Source: Escherichia ruysiae
Lineage (GTDB): Bacteria; Pseudomonadota; Gammaproteobacteria; Enterobacterales; Enterobacteriaceae
Assembly: GCF_902498915.1 (NCBI RefSeq)
Contig: NZ_CABVLQ010000001.1
Length of the DNA stretch: 64,000 nt
Direction: 5' to 3' (one strand)
A model generated the notes under the pieces. That model was not told the origin of the DNA and searched no databases. It saw nothing but the letters and a program-made list of their open reading frames with translations. This document shows positions 10,466 to 17,914 of the stretch, one piece after another. The position numbers were made by a program, and so were the translations under genes. Numbering within the stretch: the first letter of the stretch is position 1; the number at the start of each line of letters is the position of its first letter.

Positions 10466-11710
10466 TTAATTACGCAGGGCGCTATTTGCCAGACGCTCGT
10501 CTTCTGCCTGGCAAACAGCCGCAGTGAACAGCACGTCAGTTGAAGAGTTCAGTGCGGTTTCGCAAGAGTCCTGCAACACGCCGATGATAAAGCCGACGGC
10601 AACCACCTGCATGGCGATATCGTTCGAAATACCGAACATATTACAGGCCAGTGGGATCAGCAGCAGAGAACCCCCCGCCACGCCGGAGGCGCCACAGGCA
10701 CACAGGGAAGCAACCACGCTCAGCAGCAGCGCCGTAGGCAGATCGACCGGAATACCCAGCGTATTAACCGCAGCAAGCGTCAACACCGTAATGGTGATTG
10801 CTGCGCCCGCCATATTAATGGTGGCTCCCAGCGGAATAGAAACGGAATAGGTATCGCGATCCAGATTCAGCTTTTCGCACAGCGCCATATTCACCGGAAT
10901 GTTCGCCGCAGAGCTGCGGGTGAAGAAGGCGTACACGCCGCTTTCGCGCAGGCACAGCAGTACCAGCGGGAACGGGTTACGACGAATTTTCCACCACACC
11001 AGCAGTGGGTTAACCACCAGCGCCACCAGCAACATACAGCCAACCAGCACGACCAGCAGTTGCGCGTAGCCCCACAGTGTGGAGAAACCGGTAGTTGCCA
11101 GGGTAGAAGAAACCAGACCAAAAATACCGATTGGTGCGAAGCGAATCACCAGTTTCACCATAAAGGTGACGGCATTCGACATATCATTGACCAGGTTTTT
11201 GGTGGTTTCGTTACCGTGACGCAGCGCGAAACCGAGGCCAATCGCCCACACCAGAATCCCGATGTAGTTACCTTTCAACAGCGCGTCGATGGGGTTGGAA
11301 ACCATGCTCATTACCAGTCCGCGCATCACTTCCACAATACCTGACGGCGGCGAAATATCGCCTGCGCTACTGGACAAATGCAGGGTAGAAGGGAAGGCGA
11401 AGCTGAAAACGACTGCGGCCAGTGCGGCGGAGAAAGTACCCAGCAGATAGAGGAACAGAATAGGGCGGATATTGGTTTTCTGCCCGTGTTGGTGGTTAGC
11501 GATGGAAGCCATCACCAACATCAGCACCAGGATGGGTGCTACGGCTTTCAGGGCGCCAACAAATAAAGTGCCTAACAGACCAACAGCTTCAGCCGCCGGT
11601 TTTGAGAACCATGCCAGAATAATCCCCAGAACAAGGCCGACCAGGATTTGTTTTACCAGGCTGCCATGAGCCAGACGCCGGAATAGCCCCGGTGAATGTT
11701 GCGTAGTCAT
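10466..11710 (-). CDS. sstT: Serine/threonine:Na+ symporter SstT
   Basis: SstT (414 residues) imports serine and threonine with sodium across the inner membrane. It belongs to the dicarboxylate/amino acid:cation symporter family, with many hydrophobic helices and a conserved glycine- and serine-rich segment (GGSLLLIPLACNMFG) typical of the hairpin loop regions. AGGATCG precedes the ATG. In E. coli its mRNA is repressed by the sRNA GcvB; I did not map that pairing here. Confidence 0.95.
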   Translation of the reverse strand: MTTQHSPGLFRRLAHGSLVKQILVGLVLGIILAWFSKPAAEAVGLLGTLFVGALKAVAPILVLMLVMASIANHQHGQKTNIRPILFLYLLGTFSAALAAVVFSFAFPSTLHLSSSAGDISPPSGIVEVMRGLVMSMVSNPIDALLKGNYIGILVWAIGLGFALRHGNETTKNLVNDMSNAVTFMVKLVIRFAPIGIFGLVSSTLATTGFSTLWGYAQLLVVLVGCMLLVALVVNPLLVWWKIRRNPFPLVLLCLRESGVYAFFTRSSAANIPVNMALCEKLNLDRDTYSVSIPLGATINMAGAAITITVLTLAAVNTLGIPVDLPTALLLSVVASLCACGASGVAGGSLLLIPLACNMFGISNDIAMQVVAVGFIIGVLQDSCETALNSSTDVLFTAAVCQAEDERLANSALRN

Positions 11711-12109
11711 TTTTCGATCCTTTCATTGTGTTGTCGTACATCCCTGGTACGTTCTTTCGACGCATCTTTCAGGATGTAACAAAGTGTTTGCAAGGTCGAG
11801 TATAAGGAAAGTTACAGCTTCGGGAAGCGAAAAATGCTGGATTTTAAAGAGAGGTCATGTTTTGCAACTTAATGGTTACATTTGTTTGACATAAAAATAA
11901 AGCCCAACGTGCGGCTTCCAGACTGATGACAACGTCAAAAAAGTACCCGGTCAGTCCCCTCGCCCCTTTTGGGGAGAGGGTTAGGGTGAGGGGAACAGGC
12001 CAGCATTGGTGCGAAAAATTACCCTCACCCCGACCCTCTCCCTGGAAGGGAGAGGGAGAAAACGGTGCTCATGTTGATGACAGGGTACACGGCTTAGGCA
12101 GATTAAAAA
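11711..12109. other. Intergenic region upstream of sstT and downstream of alx
   Basis: This 399-base gap holds the sstT leader and promoter (right part of 11711-11900), a small AAGCC/GGCTT hairpin near 11901-11918, and a paired repeat element at 11955-12060. No convincing gene is present; a short open frame at 11926 runs through the repeat. Confidence 0.6.
11955..12060 (+). repeat. Paired boxC-like interspersed repeat, copy 1
   Basis: Two GC-rich hairpin units (11955-11993 and 12021-12058) contain CCCTCGCCCC / GGGGAGAGGG and ACCCTCTCCC / GGGAGAGGG arms. They face each other across a 27-base spacer that starts AACAGGCCAGC. A second copy with a related spacer, inverted, lies at 48250-48359. 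The units resemble the boxC repeats of E. coli; this copy may also terminate alx transcription. Confidence 0.7.
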
Positions 12110-13075
12110 TCATTCTACCCGCTGCTTATCATGCCGATAATTCACCCAGGCGTTGATAATAAACGTCATCACCAGAATGCCAAACACCACGCCCAGCGAG
12201 ACGGCGATCGGAATATGGTAGAAGTCGACAATCAGCATCTTGATACCGATAAACACCAGAATCACCGCCAGACCATATTTGAGCATCGAGAAACGTTCTG
12301 CTACGCCTGCCAGCAGGAAATACATCGCACGCAGGCCGAGGATCGCAAACAGGTTTGAGGTCAGCACAATAAACGGATCGGTGGTAACAGCGAAGATAGC
12401 CGGAATGCTATCCACGGCGAAAATCACGTCGCTCAACTCCACCAGAATCAGCACCAGCATCAGCGGGGTGGCGTACAACAAGCCATTCTTACGCACAAAG
12501 AAATGCTCGTTGTCGATGGTGTCGGTCATGCGCAAATGACCGCGCAGCCAGCGCACCAGCGGCTTGTCGCCGATTCCTGATTCATCTTCATGAGCCAGCG
12601 CCATCTTCACGCCGGTAAACAGCAGGAATGCACCGAAGATATACAGGATCCAGTCGAACTGCGAAATCAGCCAGCTACCGGTGAAGATCATGACGGTACG
12701 CAGAACAATCGCCCCGAGCACGCCATACACCAGCACGCGGCGCTGTAATGCCGCCGGAACAGAGAAATAGCTGAACAACATTAACCAGACGAAGACGTTA
12801 TCGACCGCCAGCGATTTCTCAATCAGATAACCCGTGAGGAAGGCCAGCGCCTGCGGGTCAGCGACTTCGCGCCCCTGTGTCTGCACCAGATACCACCAGA
12901 AAGCGGCGTTAAAGAGTAACGACAGCGTCACCCAGACCAGCGACCAGGCCGCAGCCTGTTTCATGGTCATGGCATGTGCCCCACGACGCCCCTGCAACAA
13001 CAGGTCGATAGCCAGCATAATGGCGACAACAACAGCGAATCCGCCCCATAGCAACGGCGTGCCGACAGTATTCAT
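12110..13075 (-). CDS. alx: TerC-family membrane protein Alx (manganese homeostasis, alkali-induced)
   Basis: Alx (321 residues) is an inner-membrane protein of the TerC family, linked to manganese export and alkaline pH. The sequence shows about nine hydrophobic segments and acidic residues within membrane segments (EKSLAVDNVFVW and LVELSDVIFAVDSIPA), the metal-binding signature of the family. AAGGAA precedes the ATG. Translation is controlled by the yybP-ykoY-type RNA immediately upstream. Confidence 0.96.
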   Translation of the reverse strand: MNTVGTPLLWGGFAVVVAIMLAIDLLLQGRRGAHAMTMKQAAAWSLVWVTLSLLFNAAFWWYLVQTQGREVADPQALAFLTGYLIEKSLAVDNVFVWLMLFSYFSVPAALQRRVLVYGVLGAIVLRTVMIFTGSWLISQFDWILYIFGAFLLFTGVKMALAHEDESGIGDKPLVRWLRGHLRMTDTIDNEHFFVRKNGLLYATPLMLVLILVELSDVIFAVDSIPAIFAVTTDPFIVLTSNLFAILGLRAMYFLLAGVAERFSMLKYGLAVILVFIGIKMLIVDFYHIPIAVSLGVVFGILVMTFIINAWVNYRHDKQRVE

Positions 13076-13084
13076 AGAAGTTCC

Positions 13085-13282
13085 TTACACATAAAAAAAA
13101 CGGCCAACGTCGGAAGACGTCAGCCGCTGCTTTTTATGCATAGACCTCGCCTTCCGGCAAGGTCTCACTTACAACAAAAAAGGAATACGTCTGCGTATTC
13201 CTTTCGGGTTGCCCGGTGACCGGATGTGGTTTTTCACACATCGTAATGACGATCGACCGGCAATGAAGTTACTCCCCTTTGC
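13085..13282 (-). ncRNA. alx PRE: yybP-ykoY Mn2+/pH-responsive riboswitch
   Basis: On the minus strand the leader begins with GGGGAGTAAC (13266-13275 region) and carries a hairpin GAATACGCAGACGTATTC. A second hairpin, GAGACCTTGCCGGAAGGCGAGGTCT, precedes a long GC hairpin with a T-run (ACGGCCAACGT...GGCCGTTTTTTTT) just before the alx ribosome site. This order is characteristic of the alx pH-responsive element, now known to sense Mn2+. In the family, metal or alkaline pH frees the ribosome site. Confidence 0.85.
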
Positions 13283-13358
13283 AGGTAACAAAGTATGACA
13301 GACCATTCAACCAGTCAATGGTCTGTTACATACCTTTTACACTGTTTTACTTTGGCAA

Positions 13359-14363
13359 TTATAGTTTTACGCTATCTGCCGGAAAAATCACCCCAGTCTG
13401 GCGGCGAATCTCGGTCAGCAGTTTGGCGGTGATGCGACTGACCGCCAGCCCTGGATGATCCACCAGATGCTCATCCACCAGGGTAGCGAACAGCTCTGCT
13501 TCGTAGAGCATGGTATTAATATGCTGCGGTTGGGTGAGATCCTGCATCTGGCTGCCGCGTGGCACAAAGCAGACTTTCTGGCATTCAGAAAGTTTTTCAA
13601 TCACCAGCGATCCCGCTTCGCCTTGAATCTCGCTTGCCAGCACAGAATCGCTGACCTTTGAGTGCTGCAACGTAACGCTGAAATCACCGTAATCCATCAC
13701 TACCACGCCGTGGGCATCCACGCCGCTTGCCAGCAAACTGGCGGTTGCCTGCACGCTTTTCGGTTCACCAAATAACGCCACCGCCGACGCCAGGCAGTAA
13801 AAGCCGATATCCATGATTGAACCGTTAGAGAACGCCGGGTTAAAGGTGTTGGGATTCTCTCCGTCCAGATAACGCTGATACCGCGAGGAATACTGGCAGT
13901 AGTTGAAAAAGACTTTACGCAATTTGCCGACTTTCGGCAGCACCTGGCGTAACAGATGAAAGTTCGGCAGGCTGGCGGTTTTAAATGCCTCAAACAGCAC
14001 CACCTGATTTTCTCGTGCGCAGACAATGGCGGCATCCACTTCCGCCAGATTCGACGCCAGCGGCTTCTCGCAAATCACATGAATTTTATGGCTAAGGAAA
14101 AGTTGTGTCTGGGAAAAGTGCAGGGCATTCGGGCTGGCAATATACACCGCGTCAATGGCATCGCTTTCCGTCATCGCTTCTAGCGATGTAAACAGATGCT
14201 CGACAGAAAAATCATTGGCGAAGTGCTGAGCCTGTTCAAGGCTGCGGGAATAAACGGCGGTTAACTTGTATTTACCGCTCTCATGGGCGGCCTCGACGAA
14301 CTGACGAGTGATCCAGTTCGTGCCAATCACAGCGAAACGTATCATAACGCGTGGATACTCCAT
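13359..14363 (-). CDS. ygjR: Gfo/Idh/MocA-family oxidoreductase YgjR
   Basis: A 334-residue predicted NAD(P)-dependent oxidoreductase of unknown substrate. The N-terminal Rossmann fold starts at IRFAVIGTNWITRQF, and the family motif CEKPLA follows near residue 95, with a C-terminal alpha/beta domain. A second in-frame ATG at 14345 (MIRFAV) gives 328 residues with GGAG 12 bases upstream; both starts are weakly supported. It stands alone between alx and ygjQ. Confidence 0.9.
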   Translation of the reverse strand: MEYPRVMIRFAVIGTNWITRQFVEAAHESGKYKLTAVYSRSLEQAQHFANDFSVEHLFTSLEAMTESDAIDAVYIASPNALHFSQTQLFLSHKIHVICEKPLASNLAEVDAAIVCARENQVVLFEAFKTASLPNFHLLRQVLPKVGKLRKVFFNYCQYSSRYQRYLDGENPNTFNPAFSNGSIMDIGFYCLASAVALFGEPKSVQATASLLASGVDAHGVVVMDYGDFSVTLQHSKVSDSVLASEIQGEAGSLVIEKLSECQKVCFVPRGSQMQDLTQPQHINTMLYEAELFATLVDEHLVDHPGLAVSRITAKLLTEIRRQTGVIFPADSVKL

Positions 14364-14423
14364 AAAGGGATTCTGTCGTCAATGTAGCACGCCTTTTTCA
14401 TCTTCGACGTGCGCAGATACGCA

Positions 14424-15116
14424 TTATTCTTTCGCCGGGCAGCCATGCTCACTAAACGGACCAATCATGACCGATGACCCAAGATATTTCGGCTGGCGAT
14501 GGAGGATTTTCGCGTCAATCACCGCACTGACTCTGGCGAGTTTTTCCCGTAGCTGAGTATAAAAGCCGTGCTTCATATTCAGGTCTGGCGCGTTAAACCC
14601 GATGGCATCAATGCCGTATTGCTTTGCCAGCCAGATGGCGCGTTGGTTATGAAATTCTTGCGAAATAATGGTGATATGGTTTTCCCCAAACACCTTTTTG
14701 GCACGCACTACCGAATCCAGCGTTGAGAATCCGGCATAGTCGCAGAAGATCACTTTCGCCGGTACGCCTTTAGCGATCAAGGCCTGCTGCATGCCTGATG
14801 CTTCATCGTAATTTTTACGTCCGTTATCGCCACTTACCAGCAGCCATTTCACTTTTCCGGCATGGTACAACGCTGCTGCGGTATCAATGCGTCGGGTAAA
14901 GTAGCGATTACCCGGTCTCGCCCCCAGCAATAAACCCACGTTACGCGCCGGAACGGCGTTGATATCGCTCCAGGTCAGCTGCTTGCTGGCGGTGACCATT
15001 GCGCGATCGGCGATAAAAATGGTCGCTCCTGCCACAAGCAACAATAAACAGGCAATTTTAAGAGTCCGGCGAGAAAAACAAACGCGGCGAAGAAGGCGAG
15101 CAAATGCGCGCAGCAT
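14424..15116 (-). CDS. ygjQ: DUF218/SanA-ElyC-type protein YgjQ
   Basis: A 230-residue protein with one N-terminal membrane segment (about residues 18-40), then a SanA/ElyC-like (DUF218) domain with the motifs GLLLGARPG and WLLVSGDNG. Family members act in envelope functions, but the role of YgjQ is not established. It is upstream of ygjR on the same strand, 60 bases apart. Confidence 0.9.
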   Translation of the reverse strand: MLRAFARLLRRVCFSRRTLKIACLLLLVAGATIFIADRAMVTASKQLTWSDINAVPARNVGLLLGARPGNRYFTRRIDTAAALYHAGKVKWLLVSGDNGRKNYDEASGMQQALIAKGVPAKVIFCDYAGFSTLDSVVRAKKVFGENHITIISQEFHNQRAIWLAKQYGIDAIGFNAPDLNMKHGFYTQLREKLARVSAVIDAKILHRQPKYLGSSVMIGPFSEHGCPAKE

Positions 15117-15192
15117 GGTCGTTATCCTTAACGAAAAGAGGGGCGTCGATTTTAGGCGTTAATGGTTGAAAATATAACGCCTGGCATCATTT

Positions 15193-15696
15193 TCAGATTT
15201 TGTCCTGCCCAAGCGACAACTGCGTTAGCCACAGCCGGGTGTCGAACTCAAGCTGGTGGTACTGCGGCTCCATATGGCAGCACAATTGATAGAACGCTTT
15301 GTTATGCTCTTTTTCCTTCAGGTGCGCCAGCTCGTGCACCACGATCATGCGCAAAAACGGTTCCGGCGCGTTGCGAAACACGGTAGCGACGCGGATCTCT
15401 GCTTTTGCTTTCAGCTTGCCGCCCTGCACACGAGAAACAGCGGTATGTAACCCGAGCGCGTTTTTTAGCACATGGATCTTGTTGTCATACATCACTTTAT
15501 TGATCGGCGGGGCATTGCGCAGAAACTGATTTTTCAGATCCTGGGTATATTGCCAGAGGGCTTTATCGGTGGCGTAGTCGTGCGTTCCCGGATAGCGTTT
15601 TGCCAGCACATCGCCCAGACGTTGTTCATTAATCAGCGTGCGCACTTGGGAAAGTAGCTGCTCGGGATAACCCTGAAGATAAGTAAGATTGCTCAT
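15193..15696 (-). CDS. ygjP: M48-like metalloprotein YgjP (reported UTP pyrophosphatase)
   Basis: A 167-residue protein with a zinc-binding HELAHLKEKEHNKAF motif near residue 120, characteristic of the YgjP/WLM-SprT-like group. E. coli YgjP has been described as a UTP diphosphatase despite the protease-like motif. I place the start at MSNLTYL (15696); the open frame reaches 15732 but adds residues not in the family. It is divergent from rlmG, with the starts 84 bases apart. Confidence 0.88.
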   Translation of the reverse strand: MSNLTYLQGYPEQLLSQVRTLINEQRLGDVLAKRYPGTHDYATDKALWQYTQDLKNQFLRNAPPINKVMYDNKIHVLKNALGLHTAVSRVQGGKLKAKAEIRVATVFRNAPEPFLRMIVVHELAHLKEKEHNKAFYQLCCHMEPQYHQLEFDTRLWLTQLSLGQDKI

Positions 15697-15780
15697 AACC
15701 GCCCACGAAAAAGAGAAAAAGGGTATACTCACGCACCCTTTTCAGGGGCAACGTCGAAATTTTATCATTCAGGAGGGCCG

Positions 15781-16917
15781 ATGAGCCACTTAGACAACGG
15801 TTTCCGTTCACTGACACTACAACGTTTTCCGGCGACGGATGACGTTAACCCGCTACAGGCGTGGGAAGCGGCGGATGAATATCTGCTGCAACAGTTGGAC
15901 GACACAGAAATCTGCGGCCCGGTGTTGATCCTGAATGATGCCTTTGGCGCGTTAAGCTGTGCGCTGGCAGAACATAAGCCGTACAGCATTGGCGACTCGT
16001 ATATCAGCGAACTGGCAACGCGCGAGAATTTACGTCTCAACGGGATTGATGAGTCGAGTGTGAAGTTTCTCGACAGCACTGCCGACTACCCGCAACAGCC
16101 GGGTGTGGTGCTGATCAAAGTACCGAAAACACTGGCATTGCTGGAACAGCAACTGCGTGCGCTGCGCAAAGTGGTCACGTCGGATACGCGTATTATTGCC
16201 GGTGCCAAAGCCCGTGACATTCACACTTCCACGCTGGAACTGTTCGAAAAAGTGCTCGGCCCGACCACCACCACGCTGGCATGGAAAAAAGCGCGCCTGA
16301 TTAATTGCACTTTCAACGAGCCGACGCTGGCCGATGCGCCGGAGACCTTAAGCTGGAAGCTGGAAGGTACTGACTGGACTATCCACAATCACGCGAATGT
16401 CTTCTCCCGCACCGGGCTGGATATTGGCGCGCGCTTCTTTATGCAGCATCTGCCGGAGAACCTCGAAGGTGAGATTGTCGATCTCGGCTGTGGTAACGGC
16501 GTTATTGGCCTGACATTGCTCGATAAAAACCCGCAGGCGAAAGTGGTGTTTGTCGATGAATCACCGATGGCGGTTTCTTCCAGCCGTTTGAACGTTGAAA
16601 CCAACATGCCAGAGGCGTTGGATCGCTGCGAGTTTATGATCAACAACGCGCTCTCCGGCGTGGAGCCTTTCCGCTTTAATGCTGTGCTCTGCAACCCGCC
16701 GTTTCATCAGCAACATGCGCTGACCGATAACGTCGCCTGGGAGATGTTCCACCACGCCCGCCGCTGCCTGAAAATCAACGGTGAGCTGTATATCGTTGCC
16801 AACCGCCATCTGGATTACTTCCATAAACTGAAGAAAATTTTCGGCAACTGCACCACTATTGCTACGAATAATAAATTTGTGGTGCTGAAAGCGGTGAAGC
16901 TGGGGCGTCGTCGGTAA
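15781..16917 (+). CDS. rlmG: 23S rRNA (guanine-1835-N2)-methyltransferase RlmG
   Basis: RlmG (378 residues) methylates G1835 of 23S rRNA using S-adenosylmethionine. The C-terminal half has the SAM motif VDLGCGNGVIGLT and the catalytic NPPFHQQ motif of N2-guanine methyltransferases; the N-terminal half is a degenerate methyltransferase-like domain. AGGAGG lies just upstream of the ATG. Monocistronic, followed by a REP-type hairpin. Confidence 0.96.
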   Translation: MSHLDNGFRSLTLQRFPATDDVNPLQAWEAADEYLLQQLDDTEICGPVLILNDAFGALSCALAEHKPYSIGDSYISELATRENLRLNGIDESSVKFLDSTADYPQQPGVVLIKVPKTLALLEQQLRALRKVVTSDTRIIAGAKARDIHTSTLELFEKVLGPTTTTLAWKKARLINCTFNEPTLADAPETLSWKLEGTDWTIHNHANVFSRTGLDIGARFFMQHLPENLEGEIVDLGCGNGVIGLTLLDKNPQAKVVFVDESPMAVSSSRLNVETNMPEALDRCEFMINNALSGVEPFRFNAVLCNPPFHQQHALTDNVAWEMFHHARRCLKINGELYIVANRHLDYFHKLKKIFGNCTTIATNNKFVVLKAVKLGRRR

Positions 16918-16932
16918 GATTGGCAACTACCT

Positions 16933-16953
16933 GCCGGATGCGGCGCATCCGGC
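16933..16953. repeat. REP-like hairpin after rlmG
   Basis: GCCGGATGCGGCGCATCCGGC is a near-perfect inverted repeat with REP core sequence, located 16 bases after the rlmG stop. It may stabilise the 3' end or terminate transcription. Confidence 0.7.
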
Positions 16954-17073
16954 AATGCTGCTCATTTCTGGAATCTCGCTTCCATAAAACAAAAAATCCC
17001 TGTCACCGCCCCCTGCATTCTCTTGTTTGGCATTTCTCAACGTTTATTCTTCCGTCATACAGATAAATTCATT

Positions 17074-17120
17074 CGTTGCCAATCTGTCAACGAATGTTAT
17101 CATATTGCCAATTTGTCAAC
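17074..17120. promoter_or_regulatory. higBA operators (two HigA boxes)
   Basis: Two copies of TTGCCAATYTGTCAAC lie at about 17076-17091 and 17105-17120, 29 bases apart, just upstream of higB. Their tight repetition and position match autoregulation by the HigA antitoxin. Confidence 0.75.
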
Positions 17121-17134
17121 GGACATGATGAAGA

Positions 17135-17449
17135 ATGCACCTGATCACTCAAAAAGCACTGAAAGATGCTGCGGAAAAATACCCGCAACACAAAACGGAG
17201 CTGGTGGCTTTGGGGAACACGATTGCTAAGGGATATTTCAAAAAACCTGAGTCATTAAAAGCAGTGTTCCCATCTCTGGATAACTTCAAATATCTGGATA
17301 AGCATTATGTTTTCAATGTCGGGGGCAATGAATTACGTGTTGTCGCAATGGTCTTTTTTGAATCGCAAAAGTGCTACATACGCGAAGTTATGACGCACAA
17401 AGAATACGATTTCTTTACCGCCATTCATCGTACTAAGGGGAAAAAATGA
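17135..17449 (+). CDS. higB: HigB mRNA interferase toxin
   Basis: HigB (104 residues) is a RelE-superfamily, ribosome-dependent mRNA endonuclease. The sequence matches the E. coli higB (ygjN) product and appears intact. It precedes its antitoxin, the unusual toxin-first order of hig loci, and overlaps higA by 4 bases (ATGA). The ribosome site is weak, which fits low toxin synthesis. Confidence 0.95.
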   Translation: MHLITQKALKDAAEKYPQHKTELVALGNTIAKGYFKKPESLKAVFPSLDNFKYLDKHYVFNVGGNELRVVAMVFFESQKCYIREVMTHKEYDFFTAIHRTKGKK

Positions 17450-17862
17450 TTGCGATTGCCGACATCTTGCAGGCGGGAGAAAAGCTAACTGCTGTGGCAC
17501 CTTTTCTGGCGGGTATCCAGAACGAAGAACAATACGCCCAGGCGCTGGAACTGGTCGATCATCTGCTGCTTAACGATCCTGAAAATCCCTTGCTGGATCT
17601 GGTGTGTGCCAAAATAACCGCGTGGGAAGAATCAGCGCCCGAATTTGCTGAATTTAATGCCATGGCTCAAGCCATGCCAGGTGGTGTTGCTGTGATTCGT
17701 ACCCTGATGGATCAATACGGTTTAACCCTTTCCGATCTGCCGGAAATTGGTAGCAAGTCGATGGTGTCACGCGTTTTGAACGGGAAGAGGAAATTAACGC
17801 TGGAACACGCTAAAAAACTGGCAGCGCGATTCGGTATTTCTCCCGCCTTGTTTATTGATTAA
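17446..17862 (+). CDS. higA: HigA antitoxin and autorepressor
   Basis: HigA (138 residues) neutralises HigB and represses the operon. The N-terminal part is the acidic dimerisation/toxin-binding region; the C-terminal helix-turn-helix (about residues 85-135) includes LTLSDLPEIGSKSMVSRVLNG. Translationally coupled to higB by the ATGA overlap. Followed by a REP element. Confidence 0.95.
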   Translation: MIAIADILQAGEKLTAVAPFLAGIQNEEQYAQALELVDHLLLNDPENPLLDLVCAKITAWEESAPEFAEFNAMAQAMPGGVAVIRTLMDQYGLTLSDLPEIGSKSMVSRVLNGKRKLTLEHAKKLAARFGISPALFID

Positions 17863-17869
17863 TGCAACT

Positions 17870-17899
17870 GCCGGATGCGGCATGAACGCAGCATCCGGC
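17870..17899. repeat. REP element between higA and fadH
   Basis: GCCGGATGCGGCATG pairs with a matching arm ending GCATCCGGC. It is a single REP between convergent genes higA and fadH. Confidence 0.75.
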
Positions 17900-17914
17900 A
17901 CGTCAAATAACGAT

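Noticed and set aside
11926..12156. 76-codon frame through the boxC-like repeat
   Set aside because: Low-complexity product of repeat sequence, overlapping the end of alx.
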